Shown in pieces: positions 6,539-13,797 of a stretch of 22,566 bases of DNA (within the stretch, counting starts at the first letter, position 1; each line of letters starts with the position of its first letter). The position numbers were made by a program, and so were the translations under genes. The notes below the pieces were generated by a model. The model searched no databases. It saw only the letters and a program-made list of their open reading frames with translations, and was not told the origin of the DNA. Origin of the DNA: JBFHER01 sp041584055 (GTDB taxonomy: Bacteria > Bacteroidota > Bacteroidia > Bacteroidales > UBA5342); contig JBFHER010000026.1 in NCBI GenBank assembly GCA_041584055.1, positions 1 to 22,566 on the forward strand, written 5' to 3'.

Positions 6539-7984
6539 TTATTTCTGCCCGATACAGGCATATTCAATCTCTCCATTACCGACTTTCACCTGCAAGCTGC
6601 TTTTTGTGCAATTATCCATACAATCTCCGCATCGGATACATTCCGCATTGTTTAGAATACTTAAATTATTGACCCTTACTATGGCACCGGCCTCACAGGT
6701 ATTGCTACACCCCTTGCATCCAATACAAGTATCATCCGGCTTCAACACCGATGCACCCGGAATGCGTAAAACCCATCCCATGGCCAGCCCCACCGGACAA
6801 AAGCCCCTGCAAAATGGTCTGTTAATCAACAAGGAACTGATGAGCAATAACACCAGCAAAAAATAACCAGTGGCATTTGTTGAAAATAAATTAAACGCAA
6901 CCTTAAAGGGATCGTAATGGATGAAAATATTCGTTTGTGTCAGTGCAATTTGAACAAGCAGAACCATCATCGTTGCAATTCTCATCCAAATGAAAAAGCT
7001 TTGGGCCTTTTTACTTTTTAACGGTCGAATAATTTTCGCCTTATAGATAAACTCCTGCAGTGCCCCAAGATGGCAGAACCAACTACACCAGACACGGCCG
7101 AAGAAATATGTGATCACCATCAAGCCAACAAACCAAAGCATCGTCCCCCAAAACACATCCGCGCCGAACATCCACATCACAAAATCCTGAAAACTTGAAA
7201 TCATACAAGGACAACCACCGTTGTAAAACCCCATATAAATAAGTCCCCCGAGCAAAAAGATGAGCCTGAACCTTCGTGTGAATCTAAAACGGGATAAAAT
7301 CCCTGTCAAAAGTGTGATTAACAGAATGGGAATCACATATTTTAATAAGGTTCCCTGTTGTTCCTTTTCCCGCGCATCTTCATCCTTTGAATCTGAATTA
7401 TAATTAAGTTTATCTGTAGACGATGATTCAAATGTTTCAAATTCGTTTTCTGAAAACGCTTCAAATTCATCGTCCAAGGATGTTTGTTCTGCATCCATTG
7501 TCACTGTAGAATCCTCCACCTCAATTGCTGATGATTCAGATGAAACACTGCTGTCCTCCCATTCAGGAAATTCGTTTCCGTCGGTAAGGCTTGAATCATT
7601 CCATTCAACAAATTCCTGTGTCTTATGACGTTTTTCTGGTGAAGGCATTTCTGTGGCACGATAAATCTGCTGAACAGAATACACCAACACAATCCCCAAC
7701 GAAAAAAGAAGAAACTGTTTGAATTTTAATTTTTTAAATAATGCAAGACCTCCGGCAATCAGTAAAAACGGTACTGGCCATAAATAGTTTCGCAAAGGGA
7801 GCGAACTGGTGTTCGCATCCTCAAAACAAGCTTTTGCATGTGGACATCCCACACATTTTGCCGGCAATTCCGTTGGATCTTCTTTTGCATCTGTTTCCTG
7901 TGCATAAAACGGAGAGGCAAGCCCAAAAAAAAGCACCATCAACAAAGCAAAAACAAATACGACCTGCGTTTTTTCAGTCATCAT
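6539..7984 (-). CDS. NapH/NosR-like inner-membrane 4Fe-4S protein with extra periplasmic module
   Basis: About 481 residues; three start codons are in tandem (GTG 7987, ATG 7984, ATG 7981) and I take 7984. Positions below count from 7987. An N-terminal hydrophobic stretch ends FYAQ, probably a signal sequence. It is followed by a cysteine module C45-x2-C48-x5-C54, two membrane helices (about 68-85 and 90-107), and a Ser/Asp/Glu-rich linker of about 100 residues (112-210) holding DDEFEAF and NEFETFES. Then comes the NapH/NosR-like core: helices near 213-231, 241-256, 280-297, 331-350 and 372-389, with GGCPC (257-261), CSWFCH (301-306) and CRGFCP (393-398). The tail has two 4Fe-4S motifs, C421/424/427/431 and C450/453/456/460. 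Known of the family: such proteins pass electrons between the quinone pool and redox proteins across the inner membrane. The N-terminal module and linker are additional. Alternative: a CcoG/RdxA-like maturation factor. Confidence 0.88.
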   Translation of the reverse strand: MMTEKTQVVFVFALLMVLFFGLASPFYAQETDAKEDPTELPAKCVGCPHAKACFEDANTSSLPLRNYLWPVPFLLIAGGLALFKKLKFKQFLLFSLGIVLVYSVQQIYRATEMPSPEKRHKTQEFVEWNDSSLTDGNEFPEWEDSSVSSESSAIEVEDSTVTMDAEQTSLDDEFEAFSENEFETFESSSTDKLNYNSDSKDEDAREKEQQGTLLKYVIPILLITLLTGILSRFRFTRRFRLIFLLGGLIYMGFYNGGCPCMISSFQDFVMWMFGADVFWGTMLWFVGLMVITYFFGRVWCSWFCHLGALQEFIYKAKIIRPLKSKKAQSFFIWMRIATMMVLLVQIALTQTNIFIHYDPFKVAFNLFSTNATGYFLLVLLLISSLLINRPFCRGFCPVGLAMGWVLRIPGASVLKPDDTCIGCKGCSNTCEAGAIVRVNNLSILNNAECIRCGDCMDNCTKSSLQVKVGNGEIEYACIGQK

Positions 7985-7986
7985 CA

Positions 7987-8367
7987 CTACTCCACCTTCA
8001 CTTTAAACACCCCATTGCCACCCTCTTTGTGACATGTTCTTACAGCACTAAATGACGCTTCTCCCTTTGTTGGTTTAAGAACTTCCAGCTTAAATTTTCG
8101 TTCGTATACCAGCGGTTTCACTTCCTCCCATTTTGTTGCGCCCAGAACCTTGAAACCAGGGTAACTGTATTTTGTTGCCTCTAACCCCTCAGGACAATTT
8201 CGATGGGTTAAAAGCAATTCAATCTTTATTACGATAACATCACCTTCATGGTACACTTCTTTCTTTTCGCCAAGGGTCTCAAATTCAATTTCACATGCCA
8301 ATGATGCTCCTATCATGGTTACAAACATCAACAATCCAACAACAATACGTCTCATATTTTTATACAT
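7987..8367 (-). CDS. small secreted cysteine-containing protein, first gene of the Fe-S operon
   Basis: 126 residues from the ATG at 8367, or 122 from the ATG at 8355 (MRRIVVGLLMFVTM), which gives the more usual signal peptide. The signal ends near ASLAC, which is not a good lipobox. The mature part of about 100 residues is rich in beta strands (KEVYHEGDVIVIKIELLL, KRKFKLEVL-like segments) and looks like a small Ig-like sandwich. It has Cys in ACEIEF, HRNCPEG and RTCHKEGG. Two of these could form a disulfide or bind a metal or cluster. I do not recognise a named family, though similar short proteins next to 4Fe-4S membrane proteins are, from memory, seen in other Bacteroidota. Its stop codon TAG overlaps the GTG/ATG start run of the next gene, so the two are translationally coupled. 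Role unknown; probably a periplasmic partner or metallochaperone. Confidence 0.8.
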   Translation of the reverse strand: MYKNMRRIVVGLLMFVTMIGASLACEIEFETLGEKKEVYHEGDVIVIKIELLLTHRNCPEGLEATKYSYPGFKVLGATKWEEVKPLVYERKFKLEVLKPTKGEASFSAVRTCHKEGGNGVFKVKVE

Positions 8368-8374
8368 TAAAATT

Positions 8375-8404
8375 CAAATATATACATTAATACATCTCTT
8401 CAAA
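8375..8404 (-). promoter_or_regulatory. promoter of the four-gene iron-sulfur operon
   Basis: On the reverse strand TTTG (8404-8401), 18 bp and TATATTTG (8382-8375) match the Bacteroidota consensus exactly. The ATG at 8367 is only 7 bp past the -7 box, so the mRNA leader would be a few bases long if that start is used and about 15 if the ATG at 8355 is used. Confidence 0.7.
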
Positions 8405-8466
8405 TAGCGGCCTTCAAATTCATATCTTTTATAAATAAGGTAGGTTGATTAAAACCAACACTTGTT

Positions 8467-8492
8467 ATAGACAAATAAAGGGTTTTGTCTAT
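8467..8492. repeat. 9-bp perfect dyad, possible operator
   Basis: The arms atagacaaa (8467-8475) and tttgtctat (8484-8492) are perfect inverted repeats with an 8-nt centre. It sits between two divergent genes, about 63 bp upstream of the operon -33 box, so it cannot terminate either gene. A dimeric regulator site is the simplest reading. It does not match the FNR pattern TTGAT-N4-ATCAA. Confidence 0.45.
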
Positions 8493-8726
8493 TTCATAAG
8501 CATCCTGTTTTTTATTAAATTCAAAACTATTCTAAATAAGACTTATTATATTTTGCATGCTTTTCTTGATAATGCTGGATTCGTTTTATAGATTCGTGCC
8601 TTACAATTGAATGTTTCATGTTTTACCATAGGATATCCAATTTACAAGTATTTAATTCATTAATAAAGTGAGTTTTAACACCAATCCTTCCAGTTCAATA
8701 CACTACGATTCTAAGATCTTTAAACC

Positions 8727-9548
8727 ATGAATACATTCGATCTCAATTCACAAAATCAGGTAGAATTACTGGACGAACTCCCTTTTTGGTCTGCACCTTT
8801 TGGTTTGAAACTTTTGGATGCGATTGAATTAAAAAAGAACATCACTGCACTTGATATCGGTTTTGGATTGGGTTTCCCCCTCACAGAAATTGCAATGCGT
8901 CTTGGTAAAACCAGTAAAATTTATGGCATTGACCCATGGCAGGCAGCCATTAAACGTACTGAAAAGAAAATAACGTTTTACAACATAACAAATGTCGAGC
9001 TAATTGAAGGTCAGGCTGAAAAGATACCGCTTCCTGACAATTCGCTTGATCTCATTAGCAGTAACAATGGCATCAACAACGTAACTGATCTTAATCAGGT
9101 GCTTTCCGAGTGTTCAAGGCTATTAAGACCAGAAGGGCAATTTGTACAAACCATGAACCTTGAGGCTTCCATGGTTGAGTTTTATAATGTTATGAAAAGT
9201 GTATTGCAGGCTACTGGTCTTGATGATGCTGTGCAAAGCATGTACAAACATATTTACCATAAACGAAAACCTTTGTATGAGTACAAACAAAAATTAGAAG
9301 CGTTCGATTTTAAGGTAAAGTCAATTCATCATCATTCGTTTGAATATCGCTTTGTGGATGGCACCACCTTGCTGGAGCATTACTTTATTCGTTTAGCTTT
9401 TATGGATGACTGGAAACGGATTGTTCCTGAATCCATGCAGGAAGAAGTCTTTTACCAAATTGAAGAACAGCTGAATCAAATTGCCAGGCACGAAGGTGGT
9501 GTAAAACTGACCATCCCTTTTGTTGTGATTGATTGTGAAAAGCATTAG
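8727..9548 (+). CDS. class I SAM-dependent methyltransferase
   Basis: 273 residues. The first 150 carry a UbiE-like Rossmann methyltransferase fold: motif I ALDIGFGLGFPL (41-52), the acidic motif II in IYGIDPW (65-71), and motif post-II/III GQAEKIPLPDNSLDLISS (95-112). The C-terminal ~110 residues (helical, then a YRFVDGTTLLEHYFIR segment) probably cover the substrate site and resemble family members that act on small molecules. No signal peptide or membrane segment, so it acts in the cytoplasm. The substrate cannot be told. It is a single gene. Its stop is one base from the stop of the convergent downstream gene, leaving no room for a terminator between them. Confidence 0.85.
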   Translation: MNTFDLNSQNQVELLDELPFWSAPFGLKLLDAIELKKNITALDIGFGLGFPLTEIAMRLGKTSKIYGIDPWQAAIKRTEKKITFYNITNVELIEGQAEKIPLPDNSLDLISSNNGINNVTDLNQVLSECSRLLRPEGQFVQTMNLEASMVEFYNVMKSVLQATGLDDAVQSMYKHIYHKRKPLYEYKQKLEAFDFKVKSIHHHSFEYRFVDGTTLLEHYFIRLAFMDDWKRIVPESMQEEVFYQIEEQLNQIARHEGGVKLTIPFVVIDCEKH

Positions 9549-9549
9549 G

Positions 9550-9867
9550 TTAATCTTTTCCCTTTTTGCGAAAAGCATTCATTATTTTATCCTTGACCAA
9601 AAGTACAAGCTCTTTACCTAAAAATAGAAGTGAGCCATAAAAGAGTATTTCTCCTAAAATAAAAATTGCAAGGATCAGTCCTCCTGTAGAAGCTGCACTT
9701 AGTTTCAGCGCAACACCTATTCCTCCACCTATTATCGGGGATCCCGGAATTAATACATAACTGATTATCTGGATGACGAACATGGCTTTCTTAAAAGGCG
9801 TATTCACCAGGTCTCTGACTCGACGGGTTTTAGGCTGATCATTCTTAGATTGTGATACCTTCTCCAT
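9550..9867 (-). CDS. small two-helix membrane protein
   Basis: 105 residues: a charged cytoplasmic-like N-terminus (KNDQPKTRRVRDL), two hydrophobic hairpin segments (about 29-55 and 58-88) with Gly/Pro turns (IPGSPIIGGGIG), and a basic tail (FRKKGKD). The second half, GEILFYGSLLFLGKELVLL, resembles the short proteins annotated as transporter suffix domain in other bacteria; this is a resemblance seen by eye. No enzyme motif is present. It is probably an inner-membrane accessory protein of unknown function. It stands alone, with its start facing the ThuA gene. Confidence 0.65.
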   Translation of the reverse strand: MEKVSQSKNDQPKTRRVRDLVNTPFKKAMFVIQIISYVLIPGSPIIGGGIGVALKLSAASTGGLILAIFILGEILFYGSLLFLGKELVLLVKDKIMNAFRKKGKD

Positions 9868-10110
9868 ATTAATAGATTAGCTTTAGTATTGTAATGCACC
9901 GTTAATTATAAACCTATAACATTCGTCAACCGAAAAAGATCAAAGTTCCTGTGATCATGCATCATCAGGGTAAGAAAAATAGCTGTAGCTTTTGGCAATG
10001 GCAGATGACATTGTTTTTAGTTTCCCTAATAAAAATTTTGATGTTTAAGCATTCAATGCTGCCTTTATTCATTCAAAATATTTATATCTTAGAGGCTAAA
10101 ATTAAAAAAA

Positions 10111-11055
10111 ATGTTATTCAAGATCCGCTTTTCCCTTTTACTATCGGCATTTTTAATGCTAAGTACCGCGTCCCATTGTAAAATGAAATCAACGCACGCC
10201 GAAAAGGAAGTATTAAAAGCCCTAATTATCACAGGTCAAAGTACTAAATGGCACTATTGGCAAGGCTCTACGCCCATTCTGAAAAAGGCACTTGAAGACT
10301 CAAAACGTTTTGTGGTTGATGTCGCCATCAGTCCTTCCGTAGGTGAAGACATGCTTGATTTCTCGCCCGATTTTTCAAATTACGATCTTCTGGTGATGGA
10401 TTATGAAGGTGATGCATGGAATGATAAAATGAAAGCTGATTTTGATGCATTTGTTAAAAACGGAGGAGGTCTTGTGGTTTACCATGCCTCGGATAACGCT
10501 TTCGCAGACTGGCCTGAATTCAATCAAATGATTGGTCTGGGTGGCTGGGGAGGTCGGGATGTCTCGGCCGGGGCATATGCCTATTGGAAAGATGGTAAAG
10601 CAATTCGGGATTCCTCAGACGGGAAAAGTGGCCACCATGGCAAACAATCGGAATTTCTTGTAAGCACTCGCTCTCCTGAACATCCAATCATGAAGGGCTT
10701 ACCGAAGGAATGGCTGCATGCGCAGGATGAGCTTTATTCTTTTATGAGAGGACCAGGAAAAAACATGACCTTTCTAGCAACTGCATATTCTGAAGCATCC
10801 ACCGGAGGTTCGGGCCGTGAAGAACCCGTTCTTTTGGCAATTGAATATGGGAAGGGACGAGTGTTCCATACCATGCTGGGACATGTCAACAAGAAACAGA
10901 ATAGCGCGCCTCAATGTGCCGGTTTTATTGTGACCTACCAAAGAGGCGCCGAATGGGCTGCTTCGGGCAATGTAACACAAGCTCTTCCGGCTGATTTTCC
11001 GGGAAAGAACAAGGTGGTTCTACGAACGCAATACAACCTGCCGGCAATAGAATAA
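10111..11055 (+). CDS. secreted ThuA-domain protein
   Basis: 314 residues with an N-terminal signal (FSLLLSAFLMLSTASHC); the cysteine lacks a proper lipobox. The rest is one ThuA domain, a class I glutamine-amidotransferase-like fold. Features: LKALIITGQSTKWHYW (about 36-51), DLLVMDYEGDAW, FVKNGGGLVVYHASDNAFADWPEF with the H-A-S-D-N turn where the family usually shows H.....F.W, SPEHPIMKGLP, QDELYSF and GKGRVFHTMLGH. ThuA relatives in Bacteroidota are usually secreted and sit with sugar oxidoreductases and DUF1080 proteins. The family role in disaccharide oxidation or turnover is only partly understood. No such neighbours are present here. The substrate is unknown; a periplasmic carbohydrate role is inferred. 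Confidence 0.88.
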   Translation: MLFKIRFSLLLSAFLMLSTASHCKMKSTHAEKEVLKALIITGQSTKWHYWQGSTPILKKALEDSKRFVVDVAISPSVGEDMLDFSPDFSNYDLLVMDYEGDAWNDKMKADFDAFVKNGGGLVVYHASDNAFADWPEFNQMIGLGGWGGRDVSAGAYAYWKDGKAIRDSSDGKSGHHGKQSEFLVSTRSPEHPIMKGLPKEWLHAQDELYSFMRGPGKNMTFLATAYSEASTGGSGREEPVLLAIEYGKGRVFHTMLGHVNKKQNSAPQCAGFIVTYQRGAEWAASGNVTQALPADFPGKNKVVLRTQYNLPAIE

Positions 11056-11242
11056 GCACACATCGCTCAACACGAAGCCGTATGGCGGAGTCCTTCGATT
11101 AAGGACCAGTAATTTGGATTAAGGGAATGCATTCGGATCGTCCCATTCATTATTTAGTTTTCATCAAGAAAAATACAAGCGGATAAATTAATAAACAATA
11201 CACAAAAACGTTAATTACCTGAGATAAGCACTCAGAACTTAC

Positions 11243-12094
11243 ATGAATGTGATAATGAATACAGACAAAATAATTCTAATAAAAAAAGCGTCCGGAGAGG
11301 AAGAAGCGTTTTCAAGTCAAAAGCTGGAACAGTCACTGATCAATGCCGGGGCAAAGTTTGAAACGATTCAGCACATTTTAAAGGACATCAATTCCTGGAT
11401 AAGACCCGGGGTGACCACAAAGCAGATTTACCGACGTGCTTTTTTAGCATTGCGCCGGGACAAGAGTTCTGCCGGGATCCGTTTTAAACTTAAACAGGCT
11501 ATTCTTGAACTCGGACCTACTGGTTATCCTTTTGAAACTTTGATTGGAGAATTGTTCAAAGCTGAAGGCTATACAACAGAGGTGGGCATTGTTGTGGACG
11601 GGAAATGCATCACACATGAAATGGATGTGATTGCCACAAAAGACAGGCAACAGCATCTGGTTGAATGCAAATATCATAAAGATCAGGGAAAACAAGTAAG
11701 TATACAGGTGCCACTCTATGTAAAATCCCGGGTTGAAGATATCGCTGAAACACGAAAATTATTGCCTGAATTCGCCAATTATACATTTCATACCTGGGTG
11801 GTGACAAACACACGTTTTTCATCGGATTCCATCGATTATAGCAAGTGTTCTGGATTGCACCTAATGGCCTGGGATTATCCGAATGGAAAAAGTTTAAAAG
11901 AGCTCATTGAAAAGTATAAAATATACCCGATCACCATCCTTCAAAACCTGACTAAGCATGAAAAACAAAAACTGATGGATGATGGCATTGTGACCTGCGC
12001 CCAACTACATCAAAACATAAAACAGTTGCAGGTACTTGACTTGAGCAACAGACGAAACAAAACCATCACAGCAGAATTAAACGATGTTATTTGA
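11243..12094 (+). CDS. ATP-cone / Mrr-like PD-(D/E)XK nuclease fusion
   Basis: 283 residues (or 279 from the ATG at 11255). Residues about 9-90 form an ATP-cone: IILIKKASGEEEAFSSQKLE, SLINAG, a helical core, and YRRAFLALRR. ATP-cones sense ATP/dATP in ribonucleotide reductases and NrdR. A restriction-endonuclease-like fold follows, with YPFETLIGELFKAEGY (95-110), D128 in THEMDVIAT, and the E141-x-K143 pair in LVECKYHK, that is, the D...ExK active-site pattern of the Mrr family. The C-terminal ~60 residues are helical with TILQNLTKHEKQKLMDDGI, like a small helix-hairpin module. Inferred role: a cytoplasmic DNA nuclease whose activity is set by nucleotide binding. No methylase or specificity subunit lies nearby, so it is not a standard restriction system. 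Single gene. Confidence 0.85.
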   Translation: MNVIMNTDKIILIKKASGEEEAFSSQKLEQSLINAGAKFETIQHILKDINSWIRPGVTTKQIYRRAFLALRRDKSSAGIRFKLKQAILELGPTGYPFETLIGELFKAEGYTTEVGIVVDGKCITHEMDVIATKDRQQHLVECKYHKDQGKQVSIQVPLYVKSRVEDIAETRKLLPEFANYTFHTWVVTNTRFSSDSIDYSKCSGLHLMAWDYPNGKSLKELIEKYKIYPITILQNLTKHEKQKLMDDGIVTCAQLHQNIKQLQVLDLSNRRNKTITAELNDVI

Positions 12095-12225
12095 AGCGTG
12101 TAAGGCTAGTTTTAAACAATTTATATTTAGGGTCTGACAGGTGCGATCTAAATTCGCGGCAATTCATACTTCTACCCACGGAAATAATAAAATGAATGAA
12201 GTATCATATTGTGCATTGTGATGAA

Positions 12226-13359
12226 TTATAACTCCATGTCTTCAATAGAGGTGAGTTTAATTCGCTTTCCTATTTTCTTTTGAATCACCTTAAAATGATG
12301 CTCTTCGTCGGCACTTATAAATGAGATTGCTTCACCCGGCGACTCTGCCCGGCCGGTTCTCCCTATGCGATGAATAAAATCTTTGGGAGAACGAGGCAAC
12401 TCGTAATTAATAACAAAGGGGAGAAATTCAATATCAATGCCCCTTGAAATCAAATCGGTTGCCACAAGCACCTGGAGTTTTTTATATCTGAATTTCGTTA
12501 AAAGATCTGTTCTGGAACCCTGGCTTTTCTTACTATGGATTGATCTGGCATCAATGCCATTCAATCGGAGTTTATTGGCAATGTTATCTGCTTTCTTTAC
12601 CGTTGATGCAAAAATCAAAACCTGCTTCATTCCTTTTGATTTGATGAGTGAACGGAGCAATGGCCCTTTTTTTTCTTCAGGCACTTCGTAGGCAATTTGA
12701 TTGATAAGCTCTGTTTTATATTGCTTCTTGTGAATATTTATTACCAACGGGTCTTTCAAAAGAATTTGTTGAACGGAGCCGACATCTTTGTTCAAGGTGG
12801 CAGAAAACAACAGATTTTGTCGCTTTCTGGGTAACTTTTTTAGGATGCGATCCATCTCTTCTTTAAACCCCAGATTCAAAAGTTTATCAGCTTCATCCAA
12901 AACAAGGGTTTCAACTGAGCTTAAATGTACGGCATTGGAGTCGAGCAATTCCAGCAATCGCCCTGGTGTTGCAACCAATATGTTTACACCATTCATTCCT
13001 GTCATCTGAGGATTAATCGACACCCCACCGTAAACTGCCATGGCCTTTATTTTTTGGGGAAGGGCCGATGAAAATAATTTAAAAACATCGGCAACCTGTA
13101 CCGCCAACTCCCGGGTTGGGACAATCACAAGAATATCTATATGTCTGTTTTTTGAAATTACCTTTCCTTGTAAATTCATTAGCAAAGGCAACACATAGCC
13201 TGCCGTTTTCCCAGATCCTGTGGGTGATATTCCCATGAGGTCCTTTCCTTCCAACACTGCGGGAATCACCTCTTTCTGAACCGCTGTGGGCTCAATATAA
13301 TTCTGTCTTGACAATGCGTTTAAAAGAAAAGGTGACAGACCTAAAGATGTAAATGACAT
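12226..13359 (-). CDS. rhlE: DEAD-box RNA helicase, RhlE type
   Basis: 377 residues from the ATG at 13359. An open frame extends 42 residues upstream, but the DEAD-box Q-motif begins right after this ATG (FTSLGLSPFLLNALSRQNY, then PTAVQKE), so the extension is not used. All core motifs are present: SPTGSGKT (45-52), PTRELA (81-86), GG, TPGR, DEAD (155-158), SAT (176-178), VLIFAST, TDLISRGIDI and HRIGRTGR (330-337). Only a short tail follows the second RecA domain, with no basic extension. It unwinds short RNA duplexes with ATP, usually in ribosome assembly or cold adaptation. It is a monocistronic gene; I see no clear promoter box. The symbol reflects subfamily resemblance. Confidence 0.92.
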   Translation of the reverse strand: MSFTSLGLSPFLLNALSRQNYIEPTAVQKEVIPAVLEGKDLMGISPTGSGKTAGYVLPLLMNLQGKVISKNRHIDILVIVPTRELAVQVADVFKLFSSALPQKIKAMAVYGGVSINPQMTGMNGVNILVATPGRLLELLDSNAVHLSSVETLVLDEADKLLNLGFKEEMDRILKKLPRKRQNLLFSATLNKDVGSVQQILLKDPLVINIHKKQYKTELINQIAYEVPEEKKGPLLRSLIKSKGMKQVLIFASTVKKADNIANKLRLNGIDARSIHSKKSQGSRTDLLTKFRYKKLQVLVATDLISRGIDIEFLPFVINYELPRSPKDFIHRIGRTGRAESPGEAISFISADEEHHFKVIQKKIGKRIKLTSIEDMEL

Positions 13360-13551
13360 TTTTGTATTCCTGTAAAATTTTATGTAAGGTGGTAAAGGTA
13401 ATTTAAAAATAGTCTGAAACACCATGTTCATTTTAATTTGAACACAAATCGCAATGAATAAACAGCAAGGTGCTTCTGGCCTCAATTCTAAAGAATAATT
13501 TTATTTCACGGAAACTAAAAAAGTGTAAATTGCATTCAAAAAAGGGAAAAC

Positions 13552-13797
13552 ATGGCATTAACAAATAACGACATCATAAAAAAACTAAGGGTTGCTCTCG
13601 AATTGCGTGACGACGATATCATCGAGATCATGGCGCTGGTGGACTTTAAAATTTCAAAATCGGAGCTCAGTGCGTTTTTCCGAAAAGAAGACCATCCAAA
13701 ATACATGCCTTTGAAAGATCAGATACTGCGTAACTTCCTCAATGGTTTGGTGATTTATAAACGAGGACCTCGCCCTGCAGCGAGTTCCGGAGGCTGA
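13552..13797 (+). CDS. DUF1456 protein, single-repeat form
   Basis: 81 residues matching the DUF1456 (YehS) repeat: LTNNDIIKKLRVALELRDDD, IIEIMALVDFKISKSELSAF, FRKEDHPKYMPLKDQILRNF and LNGLVIYKRG. The E. coli protein has two such repeats in about 150 residues; here there is one, followed by a short Pro/Ala/Ser/Gly tail. This looks like a natural short form, because the stop is clean and no second half is found downstream. Function is not established in the family; the small acidic/basic helical domain suggests a binding role. It stands alone, divergent from the helicase gene. Confidence 0.85.
   Translation: MALTNNDIIKKLRVALELRDDDIIEIMALVDFKISKSELSAFFRKEDHPKYMPLKDQILRNFLNGLVIYKRGPRPAASSGG

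Larger units (their letters stand above)
8368..8726. other. divergent intergenic region, no gene
   Basis: The 359 bp between the Fe-S operon and the methyltransferase gene are strongly AT-rich. They hold the operon promoter (8375-8404) and a perfect dyad (8467-8492). I see no convincing TAnnTTTG promoter for the methyltransferase gene and no open frame worth calling. Confidence 0.6.

Noticed and set aside
6532..6576. Longer start (ATG 6576) for the barrel protein, overlapping the NapH-like gene by 38 bp
   Set aside because: The ATG at 6531 follows the upstream stop by 7 bp and gives a standard signal peptide; the longer form buries it.
8467..8492. Reading the dyad as a terminator
   Set aside because: It lies between two divergent genes and has no clear T-tract directly after it.
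9951..10181. 76-codon forward frame upstream of the ThuA gene
   Set aside because: Overlaps the ThuA signal peptide in another frame and has no recognisable feature.
13360..13485. 42-residue N-terminal extension of the DEAD-box helicase
   Set aside because: The conserved Q-motif starts directly after the ATG at 13359, and the extension has no conserved features.
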